The notes: generated by a model not told the origin, from the letters alone. A stretch of 64,000 bases of DNA from Rostratula benghalensis (GCA_013399305.1 VXAI01000067.1:62001-126000), one strand, 5' to 3'. Shown: positions 50,020 to 62,882, numbered from the stretch's first letter. Translations and numbers: made by a program.

Positions 50020-51094
50020 ATGGTTTACACTCGTTCGACTGTGGTTGCACGAAAGGCTGTGGGCACCCAGACAGAGGTGGGATACAAAGGTGTGGGTGTC
50101 CAGGCCTCTGGCTGCAGAGAGTGCCGCAGCCTGGCACCTGCGATGGAGAGCAGTGGGGACAGCACCTGTGTCAGGTGTGAGCAGGTGAGTGACCTGCTCA
50201 GAGAGGTGGCTGAGCTGAGGGATAAAGTGGAGAGGCTGAGGACCATTAGGGAGTGTGAGAGGGAAATAGACTGGTGGACCCACTCTCTGGGAGAAAGGAA
50301 GCAGGTTGAGGGTTCCTGCCCATTAGATCATCCTCCCTCTTCTCGTCATCAGACAACGGGTGAGGATCTCAGGGAAGAGGGGGAATGGAAACAGGTTGCT
50401 TGGGGGAGCAGGCAAATGACTGCCCAGCTCCCCCCATCTCCCCAGTTACCCTTGAGAAACAGGTTTGGAGTTCTCCGGGAGGAAACAGTTAATGGAGAGG
50501 AGGCTCCTGCACCCAGGCCAGAAGTGCCAGAAAGACCGTGTCACCATCGACCCGGCCTCACAACTGGCAGTGAAAGGAAAAGGAGAAGGGTCATTGTGGT
50601 AGGTGACTCTCTGCTGAGGGGGACAGAGGGGCCAATATGCCGTCCTGACCCACTTCACAGAGAAGTCTGCTGCCTACCAGGGGCACAGGTTAGGGATGTG
50701 TGTAAAAAAACTTCCTGGCCTAGTAAAACCTACTGATTATTATCCCCTTCTAGTATTTCAGGTTGATAGTGAAGAAGTGGCTAAAAGGAGCCTGAAATCA
50801 CTCAAAAGGGATTTCAGAACCTTGGGACACCTTCTTAGGGGATCAGGAGCACAAGTTGTGTTCTCTTCTATCCCTTCTGTGGCAAGCGTGAATGAAGGAA
50901 CTGACAGGAAGAGTGAGCAGGTCAATCGGTGGCTCCGCAACTGGTGTCACCGACAAGGCTTTGGGTTCTTTGAAGCTAGAATGCCATACAGGACACCTGG
51001 GGGGCTGGTGACAGGTGGGATGCGCCTGTCCCAAAGGGGGAAGAGAATCTTAGGGCACGAACTAGCAGTGCTCATTGATAGGGCTTTAAACTAG
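50020..51094 (+). pseudogene. CR1 ORF1 (esterase-like), one frameshift
   Basis: The ATG at 50020 opens MVYTRSTVVARKAVGTQ. A Cys-containing, coiled-coil-like part follows (CRECRSL... CVRCEQVSDLLREVAELRDK), then a basic stretch and the VIVVGDSLLRG block, which holds the nucleophile Ser of the SGNH-hydrolase-like domain in CR1 ORF1. The second half (SEEVAKRSLKSLKRDFRTLG, GAQVVFSSIPSV, LSQRGKRILG) lies in the next frame, so one base has been gained or lost near the seven-base A run at 50704-50710. The stop is TAG at 51092-51094. In CR1, ORF1 protein binds RNA; the esterase role is not settled. Confidence 0.85.
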
Positions 51095-51115
51095 ATTTGA
51101 GGGGGGGGAGGGAGG

Positions 51116-52561
51116 ATGGCTGGGCCTGTCATGATTAACTCCAAGGGAAGCGTCCCAGAGCTTGAAGGATGGAGGACTGCTCGGTTCTCTTGCTTGACTG
51201 TTTTATCTGGAAGAATGGACCGATGTTCAGAAACAATGGATGCACCTGTGAATGGTCTGGTAGGAAATAGGGTCCACACCCACAAAAAGGGATTGGAATC
51301 AATAGCTCACCTGAAGTGCATCTGTACCAATGCATGCAGTGTGAGCAACAATCAGGGGGAGCTTGAAGCCATGATCTATCAGGAAAACTATGACATAGTG
51401 GCGATCACAGAAACGTGGTGGGATGCCTCTCACGACTGGAGTGCCACAGTCGATGGCTACAAGCTCTTCAGGAAGGACAGACAGGAAAGGAGAGGTGGTG
51501 GAGTGGCCCTGTCTGTTAGAGAGTGTTATGACTGTTATGAAATTAAGTATAGTGATGCTCGGGTAGAGAGCACTTGGATTAGGATAAGGGTCAATAAAGC
51601 CGATATGGCTGTAGGAGTCTGCTATAGACCTCCCACCCAAAGCAGTGAGGTGGATGAAGCTTTCTATAAGCAGCTGGGAGAAATCTCACGGTCACTTGCT
51701 GTTGTTCTCGTGGGGGACTTTAACCTCCCAGACATCTGCTGGGAATACAACACAGCAGAGAGGGAACAATCCAGAAGGTTCCTGGAGTCTGTGGAGGATA
51801 ACTTCCTCACGCAGCTGGTAAGTGAACCCACCAGGCTGGAGAGCTGGGCAGAGAGAAATTTAATGAAGTTTAATAAGGACAAGTGTAGAGTCCTACATCT
51901 GGGCAAGAACAACTGCAGGCACCAGTACAAGTTGGGAACTGTACTGTTGGAGACCAGTGATGGGGAGAAGGACCTGGGGGTCCTGGTAGACAGCAGGATG
52001 ACCATGAGCCAGCACTGTGCCCTGGTGGCCAGGAAGGCCAATGGCACCCTGGGGTGTATTAGAAGGGCTGTGGTCAGTAGGTCCAGAAAGGTTCTCCTCC
52101 TCCTCTACTCTGCCCTGGTGAGACCCCATCTGGAATAGTGTGTCCAGTTCTGGGCCCCTCAGTTCCAGAGGGACAGGGAACTGCTTGAGAGAGTCCAGCG
52201 TAGAGCCACAAAGATGATGAAGGGAGTGGAGCATCTCCCGTATGAGGAAAGGCTGAGAGAGCTGGGTCTCTTTGTCTTGGAGAAGAGGAGACTGAGGGGT
52301 GACCTCATTAATGTTTATAAATATGTAAAGGGTGAGTGTCAGGAGGATGGAGCCAGGCTCTTCTCAGTGATGGCTAATGATAGGACAAGGGGCAATGGGT
52401 GCAAGCTGGAACACAGGAGGTTCCATTTAAATATGAGGAAACACTTCTTCTCAGTGAGGGTGACGGAGCACTGGAAGGGGCTGCCCAGAGAGGTGGTGGA
52501 GTCTCCTTCTCTGGAGACATTCAAATCCCGTCTGGATGTGTTCCTGTGTGACCTGATCTAG
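51116..52561 (+). pseudogene. CR1 ORF2 remnant: endonuclease joined to the C-terminus, RT core deleted
   Basis: One frame runs from 51116 to 52561, interrupted by a single TAG at 52136-52138. Residues about 60-235 carry APE-type endonuclease blocks: [29 protein letters not shown] and GDFNLPD. After SEPTRLE (about 51.84 kb) the sequence jumps to [21 protein letters not shown], normally downstream of the RT catalytic box. It then continues through the C-terminal NDRTRGNG and [10 protein letters not shown] blocks. No RT catalytic motif remains. The join keeps the frame. The family consensus has a Tyr codon where the TAG stands (RPHLE-Tyr-C), so one point mutation explains it. The copy cannot encode a working ORF2. 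Confidence 0.9.
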
Positions 52562-55500
52562 GTGTTCCTGCTCTGGCAGGGGGACTGGACTAGATGATCT
52601 TTCAAGGTCCCTTCCAATCCCTGATAGTCTGTGATTCTGTTATTCTGTGATTTTGCAGTTGCAAATCTGAACTTGAGTTAAAGGTGGCCTTGGGTAAGAG
52701 GAGTCTGGTTTTGATCTGTGTATATGGCACATTCAGATGGGAGTGCGGGGTTGCATTAGGTACATAATGAACTGGAACAGCAGTATGTAGTGACCATATT
52801 TTGGTGTGAAGTTTTAGACTTACTGCGTGCAAAGAAATGCCTGTTGCTCAGAGAAGGGTTTCTATCACCCTGTTTGGGTGGAAGAAATACTCTCTCTGCC
52901 CCTGGCCCTTTTCCTCTGGAAGCAAAGCCCTCCTGTGATTGGTGTAACTGATGTAGTAGCTCCTGGTGGTATTTTTTCTGGAGGAGCTAACTAGGACGCA
53001 GAGTAACCCTCTGTATTGAAATTAAGAGAGGTTTTGATACCAATTTCCTACATCAGCACATTGTAATTAGTAAAAGCCCTGTCAGAAGAGACTCTTCCCA
53101 AGGTCCCTGCTGGTGTCCAGTGACACGGTCCACGCTCAGCAGCACAGCCCTGGTAGGGGATGACACTGAAGTCCATTACAGATAGCACATAATGATGCTG
53201 CCAGCAGCATCATGTTTATCATACAGATGCTGTGTTTGCACCAAACCAGGCTTCCCTACAGGAAATAAGGTTTGAGGACTGTTAAATGGCCAAGACTCGT
53301 CATGCCTTTGCTACTCTAGGTCTGCGAGGCTGCAAATGTCAGCTTTGGGTGAGTGAGAAACACGTCTGCCCCTGACCTTTTGTCAGAGCTCTTCTACCAG
53401 GAGCCATCAGTTGCTTTGAGAAGCAGTTCAGCAAATTTTGGCAGTTCCTGAATAACCAGTAGCTATAAAGGCAGCTTATACTCAGGTAAAATGCAAGCAA
53501 TGGTCCCTCATTCTTAGGAGAAACCAACAAACAAACCAACATTTATCTATTTGGATTTGCATAATTAGAAAGCTTAGCATAATAGATGTATCTGTGTGTA
53601 CATCCAACCATCTACAATTATGAGAAACCAGCTTTGGTCTCCAGTTACCGAGGCAGGTGGTGACCCCACAGTATGCACTGCCATGTAATACCAATAGTGC
53701 CCCTCCCCAGTCACCCACAGGGACGTGCCACCAGTGGCGTGGAGATGCCTGTTCGGTACAAGAACATCTGACACTTCTGTAAGCTAATCACCTCGTTAAG
53801 TCCAGGTTATATTTTTAGCACTGAGAAAGTCCCTGGTCTGTGTGAAAGGCTGTTTCTCACTGGCTGTTGGTAACACAGGTGACCAAAGGAGACAGTTGAG
53901 TGACGCTGCCATCAGGGCAATCTACTGCTGCCTGTCTGCTATCCTTTGTCACGTTCAACTGGATTCATCCCAGAAAGCTCGGGGAGCCTCCTGAATGGGG
54001 TTTGTACTTCTAAGGTTATCCATTAAACAGTTTTTTACCTGGCTAGGTAATGCTGAGCTGTGATGTCCCACCTTGGGGTGTCCAGTGAAAATGCAAACTA
54101 AAGTGAGACTAAGTTTAATGTTTGACAAGCAGGGGAACAGCCCTGTAATTTGCCCTCCTTTTGGTTACTTTGCATTCCTCCAACAGCACAGGAAAAGCTC
54201 ATTTCCTTCCATGTGGAGAAAAAAAAAAAAACCTACCATGCCACCACGGGGGAGGCCAATCTAAAATCAGGATGGTGGATGAGATCCCTGAGCAGAAACA
54301 GGCTTGTTCCAGGCTTGTGTCTCTCTGTAACATGTGTAACTGGTGCCAGGGCTGAACTTACATAAAATTCAATATTGTTCTGTCCCACGCACTCCAAACA
54401 CTTTTAATGTTCTGCACTTCTCATCTAAAGGCATGTCTGCACCAACAAGGGAAGAAAAGAGATGTGTTAATTATATATTATTCTCTCAACTGTCTCCCCA
54501 CTTCCTAAGAGACTTGAGCATTTATGCACAAATCCACTAATACATAGAGAAATGTGCATACGTTCTCTTATTTCTTTTTATCTCCTGAGAAGCTCATAAA
54601 TAAATTTAGTGATTACAATATTAAATATCCTTTACATAATCGGCATTGCCAAGTAGAGCAGAACAGCAGCACCAGTGAGCCTAACAGATAAAGGGCTACC
54701 CTCCTCCAGTGAATAACTGAGAGGTACCTATCAGATATGAAAATGCATCAGTAGGAGCTGAGACAGTGAAGCCGGGCAGTGGATGTAGCTTGGACCCTGA
54801 CCCCCAGCGGTGGTGCAGCTGCACTTCCACCACTGAACCCACCGGAGCAAAGTCCAACCAGCCTTCAAAAGCGGGGAAAAAAAATGCTCTACCAGGTGCA
54901 CGGCCAAGTTTGATCACAGCGAGGAATGCTCCAAGCAGCCTCCAAAGACTCATAAAGCAGCTCTGCAAAGACCGTGCTGGTCACCAGCAGCACCACTTCT
55001 CATTTTAGCATTTAACACGCACCAGCCTGGCGCCGCCGTGTAACGCAGGGCTGACCGCTGCCTACTTGTCCCGGGCTGTGAAGAGCTGAGACTTGGTGAC
55101 TTTTAAAAGCTTGGCTAATCTTGGCAAGGCAAACACCTCCAATCTTGTTGCAGTAATGCATTGCTGGGAACATTTGACAGATCATGGCAGCTGAGTGGTA
55201 CTTAACTCTGACCTCTGCCTGGGAGGTTTGCAAAGGCAGATCTCCACGCTATGAAACTCCCTTTGGGTCTTAACACTTGCCTTGAAAATTCCCTATATTT
55301 CAAACACTTTTCAGAGCTGTTAGATCTTCTCTGAATGCACTGTCTGAAAGGAAATGTTCTCTATATGGAAAAGTGCGGGCTTTCGTTTGGGATGAAAATA
55401 AGACATTTCTGTGTGCCAGTGGGCCCAGCTTCTGGTTTTAAGGCTGGTTCCCCAAGCATACAGGCATAGCACTTAGAAGCCTTTTATTGACTCAGTCCTC

Positions 55501-58409
55501 GAGTTCTGCTCGAGCAGAACTTTGGGGAACTGTTCTCCACCATAAAATGCATTTTTTTCATAACAGGTTGTCCATGTGGTGGTCTGCAGTGATGGTTTGT
55601 ATCCAGGACCCTGGAGCTCAACCCCAACCCCATGCACCTTTCTAGGACTGCCCGTCCATGCATGGCTGGATGCTGCAGTCTGAGTGAGGGCTTAAATTCC
55701 CTGAACAACATTTCACATTTAATTAGTCAAATTTGTGAGCCAATACATCTATCAGTACATGAAGCACATTGATTTGAGTATTTTTGTTTTCCTTTCATGT
55801 CCTCTTCATTCATTAGTACTGGCAGTCTATGAAAAAGAAATCTGTGGCTGCTGTAATCAAGAGAGATTGAGCTCTTGCTTTTCTCCCAACTTCCCATCAT
55901 TGAATATGATTTGTGGCATATGCCCTGGATTGTGCTTAATGTATGCTGGCTGGAGGGAATCCAGACGTTTGGGGAATTATAAATAATACCAGTACAGGCA
56001 ACCTTTTTGCATTATCATGTCACACTGAAGTGTATCAGTTTTCAAAGCTATTTCTTTTCAGGCTCTTGCCGTTTATTTTGTTGCTGCTATTAGGCAGGGC
56101 TTTCATTTTTCTGTGGATGCAGGTTTATACTGTTCATTAGCCTGGAGATAAATGATGCAAAACCAAGACCCCGGAGTTCCCTGAAGAACAAAGAAGCCAG
56201 GAAAGAAACAAAGTATTTATGTCTTTCAATTCCTGCTTATCTATAGCAATGTTGGGTGCATTTATAAAGATAATCCCTGGCTCTGAAACCTGAGAAATCG
56301 CAGTGATTCACTTTCTCCTTATGCTGTGGAGGTCCCGCAGTCATTTCAGTGGGAGGGGAACAGCATTAGGACAGGGATGAGCGAGACACACGAACACTGC
56401 TTAAAAAACAAGAAGGAAAAGAGGCACAGATGCCTTGCACTGCAGCCTAGCTCTTCTAAATCATGGGATTTAACATTTTGTATGCCTTATTGGTTCAGAT
56501 GAAAGATGACCAGAGCCCTAGTCCCTCCCAAAGGTGAGCTGCACATTCCTTGGCAACCCCCAGCTTCAGCTGCCCTACTTCTCATAACTGGGTACTGGGG
56601 GCAGAAGGTGAAACATGTAACCTGCGGAGGGTTTTGAACAAACTCTGGGCAATTTTCTTCAGATATGGTTGCTTAACAGATTGGGTTGGTTTGTTTTGGT
56701 TTGTTTTTTATATATATATTTCTGGATAAACCAACATTGCTGAGTATAGTTAGCTCCTCTCTAGAAAAGCCCTGTAAAGGTATGCTGAGGCTGTTACTGG
56801 TGTACCACTCCTTATTTCCATGTGTGATAAATACCTAGAAAAGCCAACACAAGCACTGATGGGAGTGTGTGAACAGAGACTGAGAAGCACAATGTCTCAG
56901 TGAATTATTTTGGACTCCCCTTGTCTTGCAGACTGGCTCATTTTGTGAAAAGTGTGCAGTGGTACTCGCATGCCTCATCCCAAAGATTCCTTTGGGTCAC
57001 ACCAGACGCCTGCGGCGGAGCGTGTTGGGCTCAGTAGTGCTGTATCAAGGTAAGATGTTGCTTCTCACTAGATGGCTGCTTCACCCCTGGTCCAGATGTC
57101 TCCTTGCCGAATATAAAGCTAATTACAATCATACTGTATACTCTGCAGCCCTGCATAGCTGTGGGGAACACCACTGCTGCTGTGGGCAGTCATCTGCAGG
57201 GATGGGCCCCACAGCCCACCCCATTTCTGCCACTGGGTACAGCATGGGGACATTCTGTCCTTAGGCACCAGTACTCACTGGTGAGCAATGCTGGGAGGGA
57301 ACAGGAGTGTCACACACAGACACAGGCTGTGTCTTCCCGGCGTGCAGCCCTTTTTTCCTGCAGCAGCTGTTTCCTGGTGTGTTTACACGTGCAAAGTGCT
57401 CCTTTTGGCAGCACAGGCGAGCTTCAGTGCTCTGTGTGCCTGCGTGCCCATGCACACTTCTCAGTATTGTTAGTGCAAAATACAGAGCCCACTGGACAGA
57501 GCAGAGCGCTCTGCGTAGGCTGGGGGGGTGAAGGTGCTCCATCCTGTTTTGCTGTCACCTCTGCATCACAGGAAGAGACCGTGGGCAGGGCAGTGACTCA
57601 CTTGCTGATGAATAAGTGATTCAAGCACATCTCCAGGAGTGGGACACATTCATTTTGTCACCCCCAGTGTCTGCACTGCCCACCGCCATGGTGCCGAGAT
57701 GCGCAGATGCCAGGCTGCTGGTGTCGGAGCTGGCTGCCTTTCAATCCCTTCTGGGTGAGAAGTGGCTGGAAACCTGGGAGCAGAGTGGAGGCTGCTGCTG
57801 GGTCTCAGAGAAATACCTTTCATTCTGCGAAGACACCCATGGGCTGGTGCTGTCCCTATTGGGACAGAAAGGAGCTGCAAATCTCTTTATGACAGTGATT
57901 AACCGAGTCTTTCAAGTGAGGGTGAACCCAGTCTCTCAGTAGGACATTGAATTTCTTCCCCAAGCTGCAGCCATGCCAGCGTTTCTCCAGACTTCCCCCT
58001 GCCTTTGGCTACCAGCAGGGCAGAGCAGTTTGTGGTTGCAGGGAGGGAGACACCATTGCTTGGGGTTGGCCCCAGACCGCAGCCACATGACCCCCACTTA
58101 CTGGCCAGGGGTGGGAGGGCCACTGCTTGTCACCCCTGTCCTCAGTGCTTTGCTGTGCATCCAGGGCAGGAGGGGAATCTATTGGAAAATGAGCAACTGT
58201 AATTTTTCTAAATATATATTCTGAGCAGGTTGTGGCTCATTCTTACTGCTAGAGCAATGGTGTGCTGTAGACGGCTTGTTTTACAAAGCATTTTCACAAG
58301 TAGCCGAGCTGTTAATGTCAGTGCTACCTGAGCTGATTTAATTGTGCTGCTTCTCGCTCTTGGCTTAGCATGACATGCTGAGAATCAAAATCACGTACCT
58401 TTTGCCAGG

Positions 58410-58428
58410 AAAAAAAAAAAAAAAAAAA
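58410..58428. repeat. Poly-A run (19 bases)
   Basis: This is an uninterrupted A run in intergenic DNA. I see no processed gene copy directly upstream of it, so it is only low complexity. Confidence 0.85.
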
Positions 58429-60429
58429 GAGCCACGTTCTGGAGCAGTTTTGAGTGTGTGTTTCCCTCAGGGATTCATTCATATATTGTTCTGAGCTGCT
58501 TTTGCTGCCAAGGTTTGCTGTGGCATTTATTAAAAGATGCCTTCAATACTACTCACATTTTAGCATCACCACGGGTTTAATTGAAATGGTGTGTCCCTCT
58601 TTCCTGCCAATATCATGTCACTGTGGTGTGTAGTGCACAGATGTGCACTCAAATGCAAACAGGAAGTTTTGGCATTAAATCCCCACTTTTCAAGTGAGGG
58701 CATGCATAGCCTGCCATTTTCTCCAAAGGGTGCATCTTCTCATCTACCAACCTCTTCTTTGTCAAGGAGGACTGAAAAAAACCCAGCATTTCACATCTTC
58801 TTGTTAGGCTTAATGAATGTCTTCACACTGATAATCTTTCTCCCCCTTGCTCCCAGTGTCCTGGCATACGCATGCATCTTTTTATTATTTTAAGCAATAA
58901 AAGAAGTGAGTGAAAGTGATTGAAGAACAGATCTCTCCCCATCCCTTGTGCAAACAGAGCAATTCCATGACCAACAAACATAGGTGAGGTGTTCCTTACT
59001 GCTGAGAAGCACATTATATAAATCAGCATCAATTTCCAATTAGTACTAGATTAATTTGGTAAATTTTTAACGTAAATTTTTAATCTTTAAACGTAGATGA
59101 GTGAAGTGACACACTTGCTTGAGCCCCTGTAACATCAGAGTCTGGATCACTTCAGTGTGTTCACACTCAGACTTGATTTGCTTGATTCAACACCATTTTG
59201 CAGGGAAATAAAAGCCAGTATCCAGTCTGTGAGTCAGCCCTGTGTGCTGAACTGGGGGGCTGGTTATGGAGGAGCTTCATAAATCCTGAAAAACAGCATG
59301 TTGACAGAAATGCTGACAAATCCATAGCTACACTGGCATTACCAGTTATGGCCTCAGTGCTCCCTGTGCCGGGTAATGCTGCTGCCACTCTTCTCTTGCT
59401 GTGATCAAAGTGCTGGGATTTCAAAGTGAAATTCTTTTAGTCAGACCAAGTTGTCTTTGAATACATTAACTTTAAACCTCCCTAAAAATAGTGGCAGCTC
59501 CTGTCTGGCCTGCCCACGTCTAGTTAGAGACATCACAAATCACAGTGATACTGATTTATAAAAATTTATCTCTTTACCACATTACTGGGCTTTCCAGCAA
59601 ATCTGTGCATTATTAACTCTTTAAAGACAGGCAACTGTATTTTTTCAGTTTAAATAAAGCAATTTCTGCAGCTGGATGTTTAGGGCAGATTCTATTTCCA
59701 CTAAGGAATTTATTTACTAGCCCAGGGTAAGATACTTTAAGAAGGGTCTTAGATGTCAAAAAGCTGTTGCAGCAGTTTTGCAGATTAATATTTATCTAGT
59801 CAGGTAGAGCTGGTCATCACAGAGCCAACCCGCCTCTCCAGTTTGTCCCATTTTGCCCATCAGCCCTTGCATGTTGCAGAAAGTTTGTGGCACCAGCAGC
59901 TGTACCAAACCTGCCGTGGTGGAAAGGTGCCTGCTAAAATCTGAGCTCAAATCCAGATTAAGGTCCCTCTCCTCTTGACACTTGTAGTGGCTTCTCTTGC
60001 GTGCCCCATCAACCCAGGGTAAACCAGTCTTGGGGCTCCAGGGCCATTTCCCACCTGCCATCCCCTCTGCAGCCCAGTGCCAGAGGCACAGGACAGGTCA
60101 TCGTCACCAAGAGTCAGAAGGAAAATCTGAGGGTGATTCGGTAAGGGGTTTTTTTTCAGTCTTCTTACATTTGGGCATCTCTCAGAAAACGAGCTGTGGC
60201 TTCCCCCATGGAGCAAACAGAGCCCCAGGGCAGTGCAGCAGTGAGCTCCATCCATGGGCCGGCCACCAGCTGAGACCTCTCCCCGCCAGAGTGCGTCAGC
60301 CACTCCAGCAGCACCTTGGGGGCTGTGTCTGACCTGCTGTGAGAGATGGCCCGTGACAGTACCTGCACCATTGTCCCAGGCAATCTGTCCCTGCACCTCT
60401 CTGCTCTCATTGTTTGTTACAAAGGTTTT

Positions 60430-60625
60430 CCTGCCGTTAACCTGATCCTTCCAGCTGTAATTTAAGCCTGTTACCTCTCTGTGAACACACAGAACAAATT
60501 ATCTCCGCTTTGCAGCAGCTTCTTATGTATTTGGAAATCATTCTCTCGCCTTCTCTTCCTCAGGCTAACGCCAGTGCTTTTGGAGTTTGCCCTGGTCATG
60601 TTTCAGACATCCAGGAGTGCTGGTG
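60430..60625 (-). mobile_element. Old, diverged CR1-family fragment
   Basis: The segments GAACAAATTATCTCCGCTTT, CTTATGTATTTGGAAA and CGCCTTCTCTTCCTCAGGCTAA follow, in order, the reverse complement of an ancient amniote CR1/L3-type 3' region that I recognise from other genomes. It is strongly diverged and its ends are approximate. Confidence 0.6.
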
Positions 60626-61870
60626 CCCTGGCAGCACCCACAAGGCCTGACTGGGACCCCACCATTGTCACCAGGCTGTGCAAGGGCTGCTCTGCTTCCT
60701 AGGAGCCTTGTTCCTGCCAAGGCTCATCTCTGCTGAACAGCAGCCTTCAGACTTTGGTAGCAAAGGTATGTGATAGAGGTGAACTCATCACACCAACTAG
60801 AAAATTGCTGCAGCACATTTTGCACATGGCAGGTCTGTTGGCCATACCACAAATTAAGGGGGCTTCAAAAGAAACCAGGTGGATTCAGATAGCTTCTGAG
60901 TGGGCTTTTAAGGAAGTTTTTCAGCCTGGGACATTGAACACATGAGATAATCCCCTACCTGAGCTCCAGGTACGATTCCAAAACTCTAGGTAGGAGAAAT
61001 CACCATCCAGTGTCGCTGTTACTTCTATTGGCCTCTCCTGGGTATAACTGTGGCTGTTAAACACAAAAAGCTGTAAGATTTGTTGAGAAATTGCAACCCA
61101 CTTACTCTCTGCATACTTGAAACTGCTGCATTTAACTCCATAGCACAGTAGCTGAGAATTCAACCGTAGCAATAAAGCGGAAAATGGCTCTGCCTTGGGC
61201 TCAGAGCTGCCTTTTGGCAGGAGGGATGGGGCGAGGGAAGGCAGCCGAGCCCCCGCGCTCTTTCCCTTGGCATTAATTAACTGCCCTTCTCGCACCAGGG
61301 CACCACTCTCACCCCTCTGCCCTCCCCTGGCTGAGCACCCCTCTGCCCAGGGTACCTTGAGGAAGGCAGCTCCCCTTTCAAGGGACAAAATTTTGTCCTC
61401 AGTTCCAGTCTGCAGGAGGAATTCAGCGTTTGGGATGCTGAAGCCTGAATGTGCAAAACTGACCTGTGCTGCTGACGTTCTTGTCTCCATTTGGTTTGAT
61501 GACAGTGGACAAAAAAACCCCAAAGGTTGTTTTTTTCCTGACTTCCAAATAGCAGTAGGTGCTGAAACAGTAAAAAATGAACACCCAGCTGCTGCTTCTC
61601 ACATGAAAACCATTGCATACATATTTACTGTGCTGATTAAACAGATCTGCTACTCTGCAATAAAACAGGGAATTAAAGCACCATGTTTGCAATTCTGTTA
61701 CCAAATTACAGTTCATAAATATTTGAGAAAATGAGGGCATTTACATATACAGTTAGTGACAGAGCACAGATGCTGTATGGCTGACACTTGCTATCAAAAA
61801 TTGGAGTAACATGGTGTAAGTAGTGCTTACTTCCCAGCAGCATCTGAAAATGAGAGGAGTCTGAATCAAC

Positions 61871-62882
61871 TACTTCTGTCAGGATACATTTTTATTAAAG
61901 GTCAGTATAAGCTCCAAAAGAGACTTTGAATCATTTTTGTCACCATCTGCCCAAAATAGAAACAGTCTCTAGATTGAATGTGGCTGAATTTTTAAATAGT
62001 CAGGTTCCAGGCACAATACAAATATCTGCCATTTACAAGGCTATCAGGTAATTTAAATTCATGAAAGTAGCTATAAACACATATTGATGTTCTCAGTGGA
62101 GAAATGCAGCTCTGTATTACAGGGCTAGTGCCCAGAAAATGTTATATACAATATTTTGGCTTGCTCTTTCATGCCAACAGTTCAAATGTAGACATATGAA
62201 AAACACTTAGCATCTAAAAATCCCCTATATTTAAACCTCCAGCTAAAAAGTAAACTTTTCAGTAGTTATTACAGTAGTGTTCATTTCAAACTTATAGTAT
62301 TTTTTTCAATCAGCATTCCCAAGTCTATTCATAACTGCACACTTTATAACATAACGATAACTGAAGTAACCACATAGCTATTTGAGAGTAGCTGTATTAG
62401 AAAAGCAAAATATTGAAGAATTTTCTGGACAATGGAGGTAGGAATGACAGGTTCCAGGTTAAGTTTTCCATTTTGTCTCTATCACCATGGATTTGGTTCA
62501 ATTTTCATCTGACAAAACCGATTTTCAGTTAATTTTTTACTCCTTAAACTTTGTTGTGATAACATTACCTACTGTGTAGTAACAACCTAAATAATGTGTT
62601 TCAATCCAGCATTTTAGCTGTCTTCAGATGTGGTGAAAACTCTGTGTGGTTGAGCCAGAAATACCTATTAATGCAAGCATAATTTGGAGTATGATTTTTC
62701 ATGCAAAAATAAGAATCTGAAGTTCCTATAGAAAATCAATAGGATTCTTTTCCAAGACATTTTTGACTATGAAAACACACACAATCACACTGTTCCTTCA
62801 TTTTGAAAGGAAGAGTCTTCTACAGCATGCAAAATGAGACACACCCTCTGTTCCAGTCAGTAAGTTTGTTACTCTGAATTCA
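61871..62882 (-). other. WHAMM: WHAMM 3'UTR
   Basis: This AT-rich sequence lies directly after the WHAMM stop codon. The first AATAAA on the minus strand is at 61896-61891, giving a 3'UTR of about 1 kb. The exact cleavage point is estimated at 10-30 bases past the signal. Confidence 0.65.
61891..61896 (-). promoter_or_regulatory. WHAMM: WHAMM poly(A) signal (AATAAA)
   Basis: TTTATT on the plus strand reads AATAAA on the minus strand. It is the first canonical hexamer after the WHAMM stop codon. Its use is inferred. Confidence 0.6.

Larger units (their letters stand above)
49836..52653 (+). mobile_element. CR1 retrotransposon with 5' region, internally deleted in ORF2
   Basis: This plus-oriented CR1 of about 2.8 kb compares with about 4.5 kb for a full-length element. 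It begins with a GC- and CpG-rich 5'UTR (about 49836-50019), continues through ORF1 (50020-51094) and ORF2 (51116-52561), and ends in the CR1 tail ATTCTGTT-ATTCTGTG (52634-52649). Most genomic CR1 copies are 5'-truncated, so a copy with its 5' end is notable. ORF2 goes from the endonuclease straight to the C-terminal region near 51.84 kb, so the RT core (about 1.7 kb) is missing. It sits just beyond the 3'UTR-like sequence downstream of HOMER2. Confidence 0.95.
52654..61870. other. Intergenic region between HOMER2 and WHAMM
   Basis: This holds about 9 kb between the CR1 element and the WHAMM 3' end. The open frames on both strands (longest 171 codons at 57104-57619 plus and 200 codons at 60921-61523 minus) show no family features and overlap each other in several frames, as expected in G+C-richer non-coding DNA. 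A segment at 56932-57049 has exon-like borders. One old CR1 fragment (60.43-60.63 kb) and a 19-base A run are the only repeats I recognise. Confidence 0.7.

Noticed and set aside
57104..57619. 171-codon plus frame
   Set aside because: Two other frames are open over the same DNA, and the translation is Cys/Ser-rich without any recognisable motif.
58410..58428. A19 run considered as the tail of a processed pseudogene
   Set aside because: No gene-like sequence lies upstream and no flanking target duplication is visible.
60921..61523. 200-codon minus-strand frame upstream of the WHAMM 3'UTR region
   Set aside because: No domain, low-complexity pieces, and overlapping open frames on both strands. 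It lies beyond the WHAMM poly(A) signal and is probably chance.
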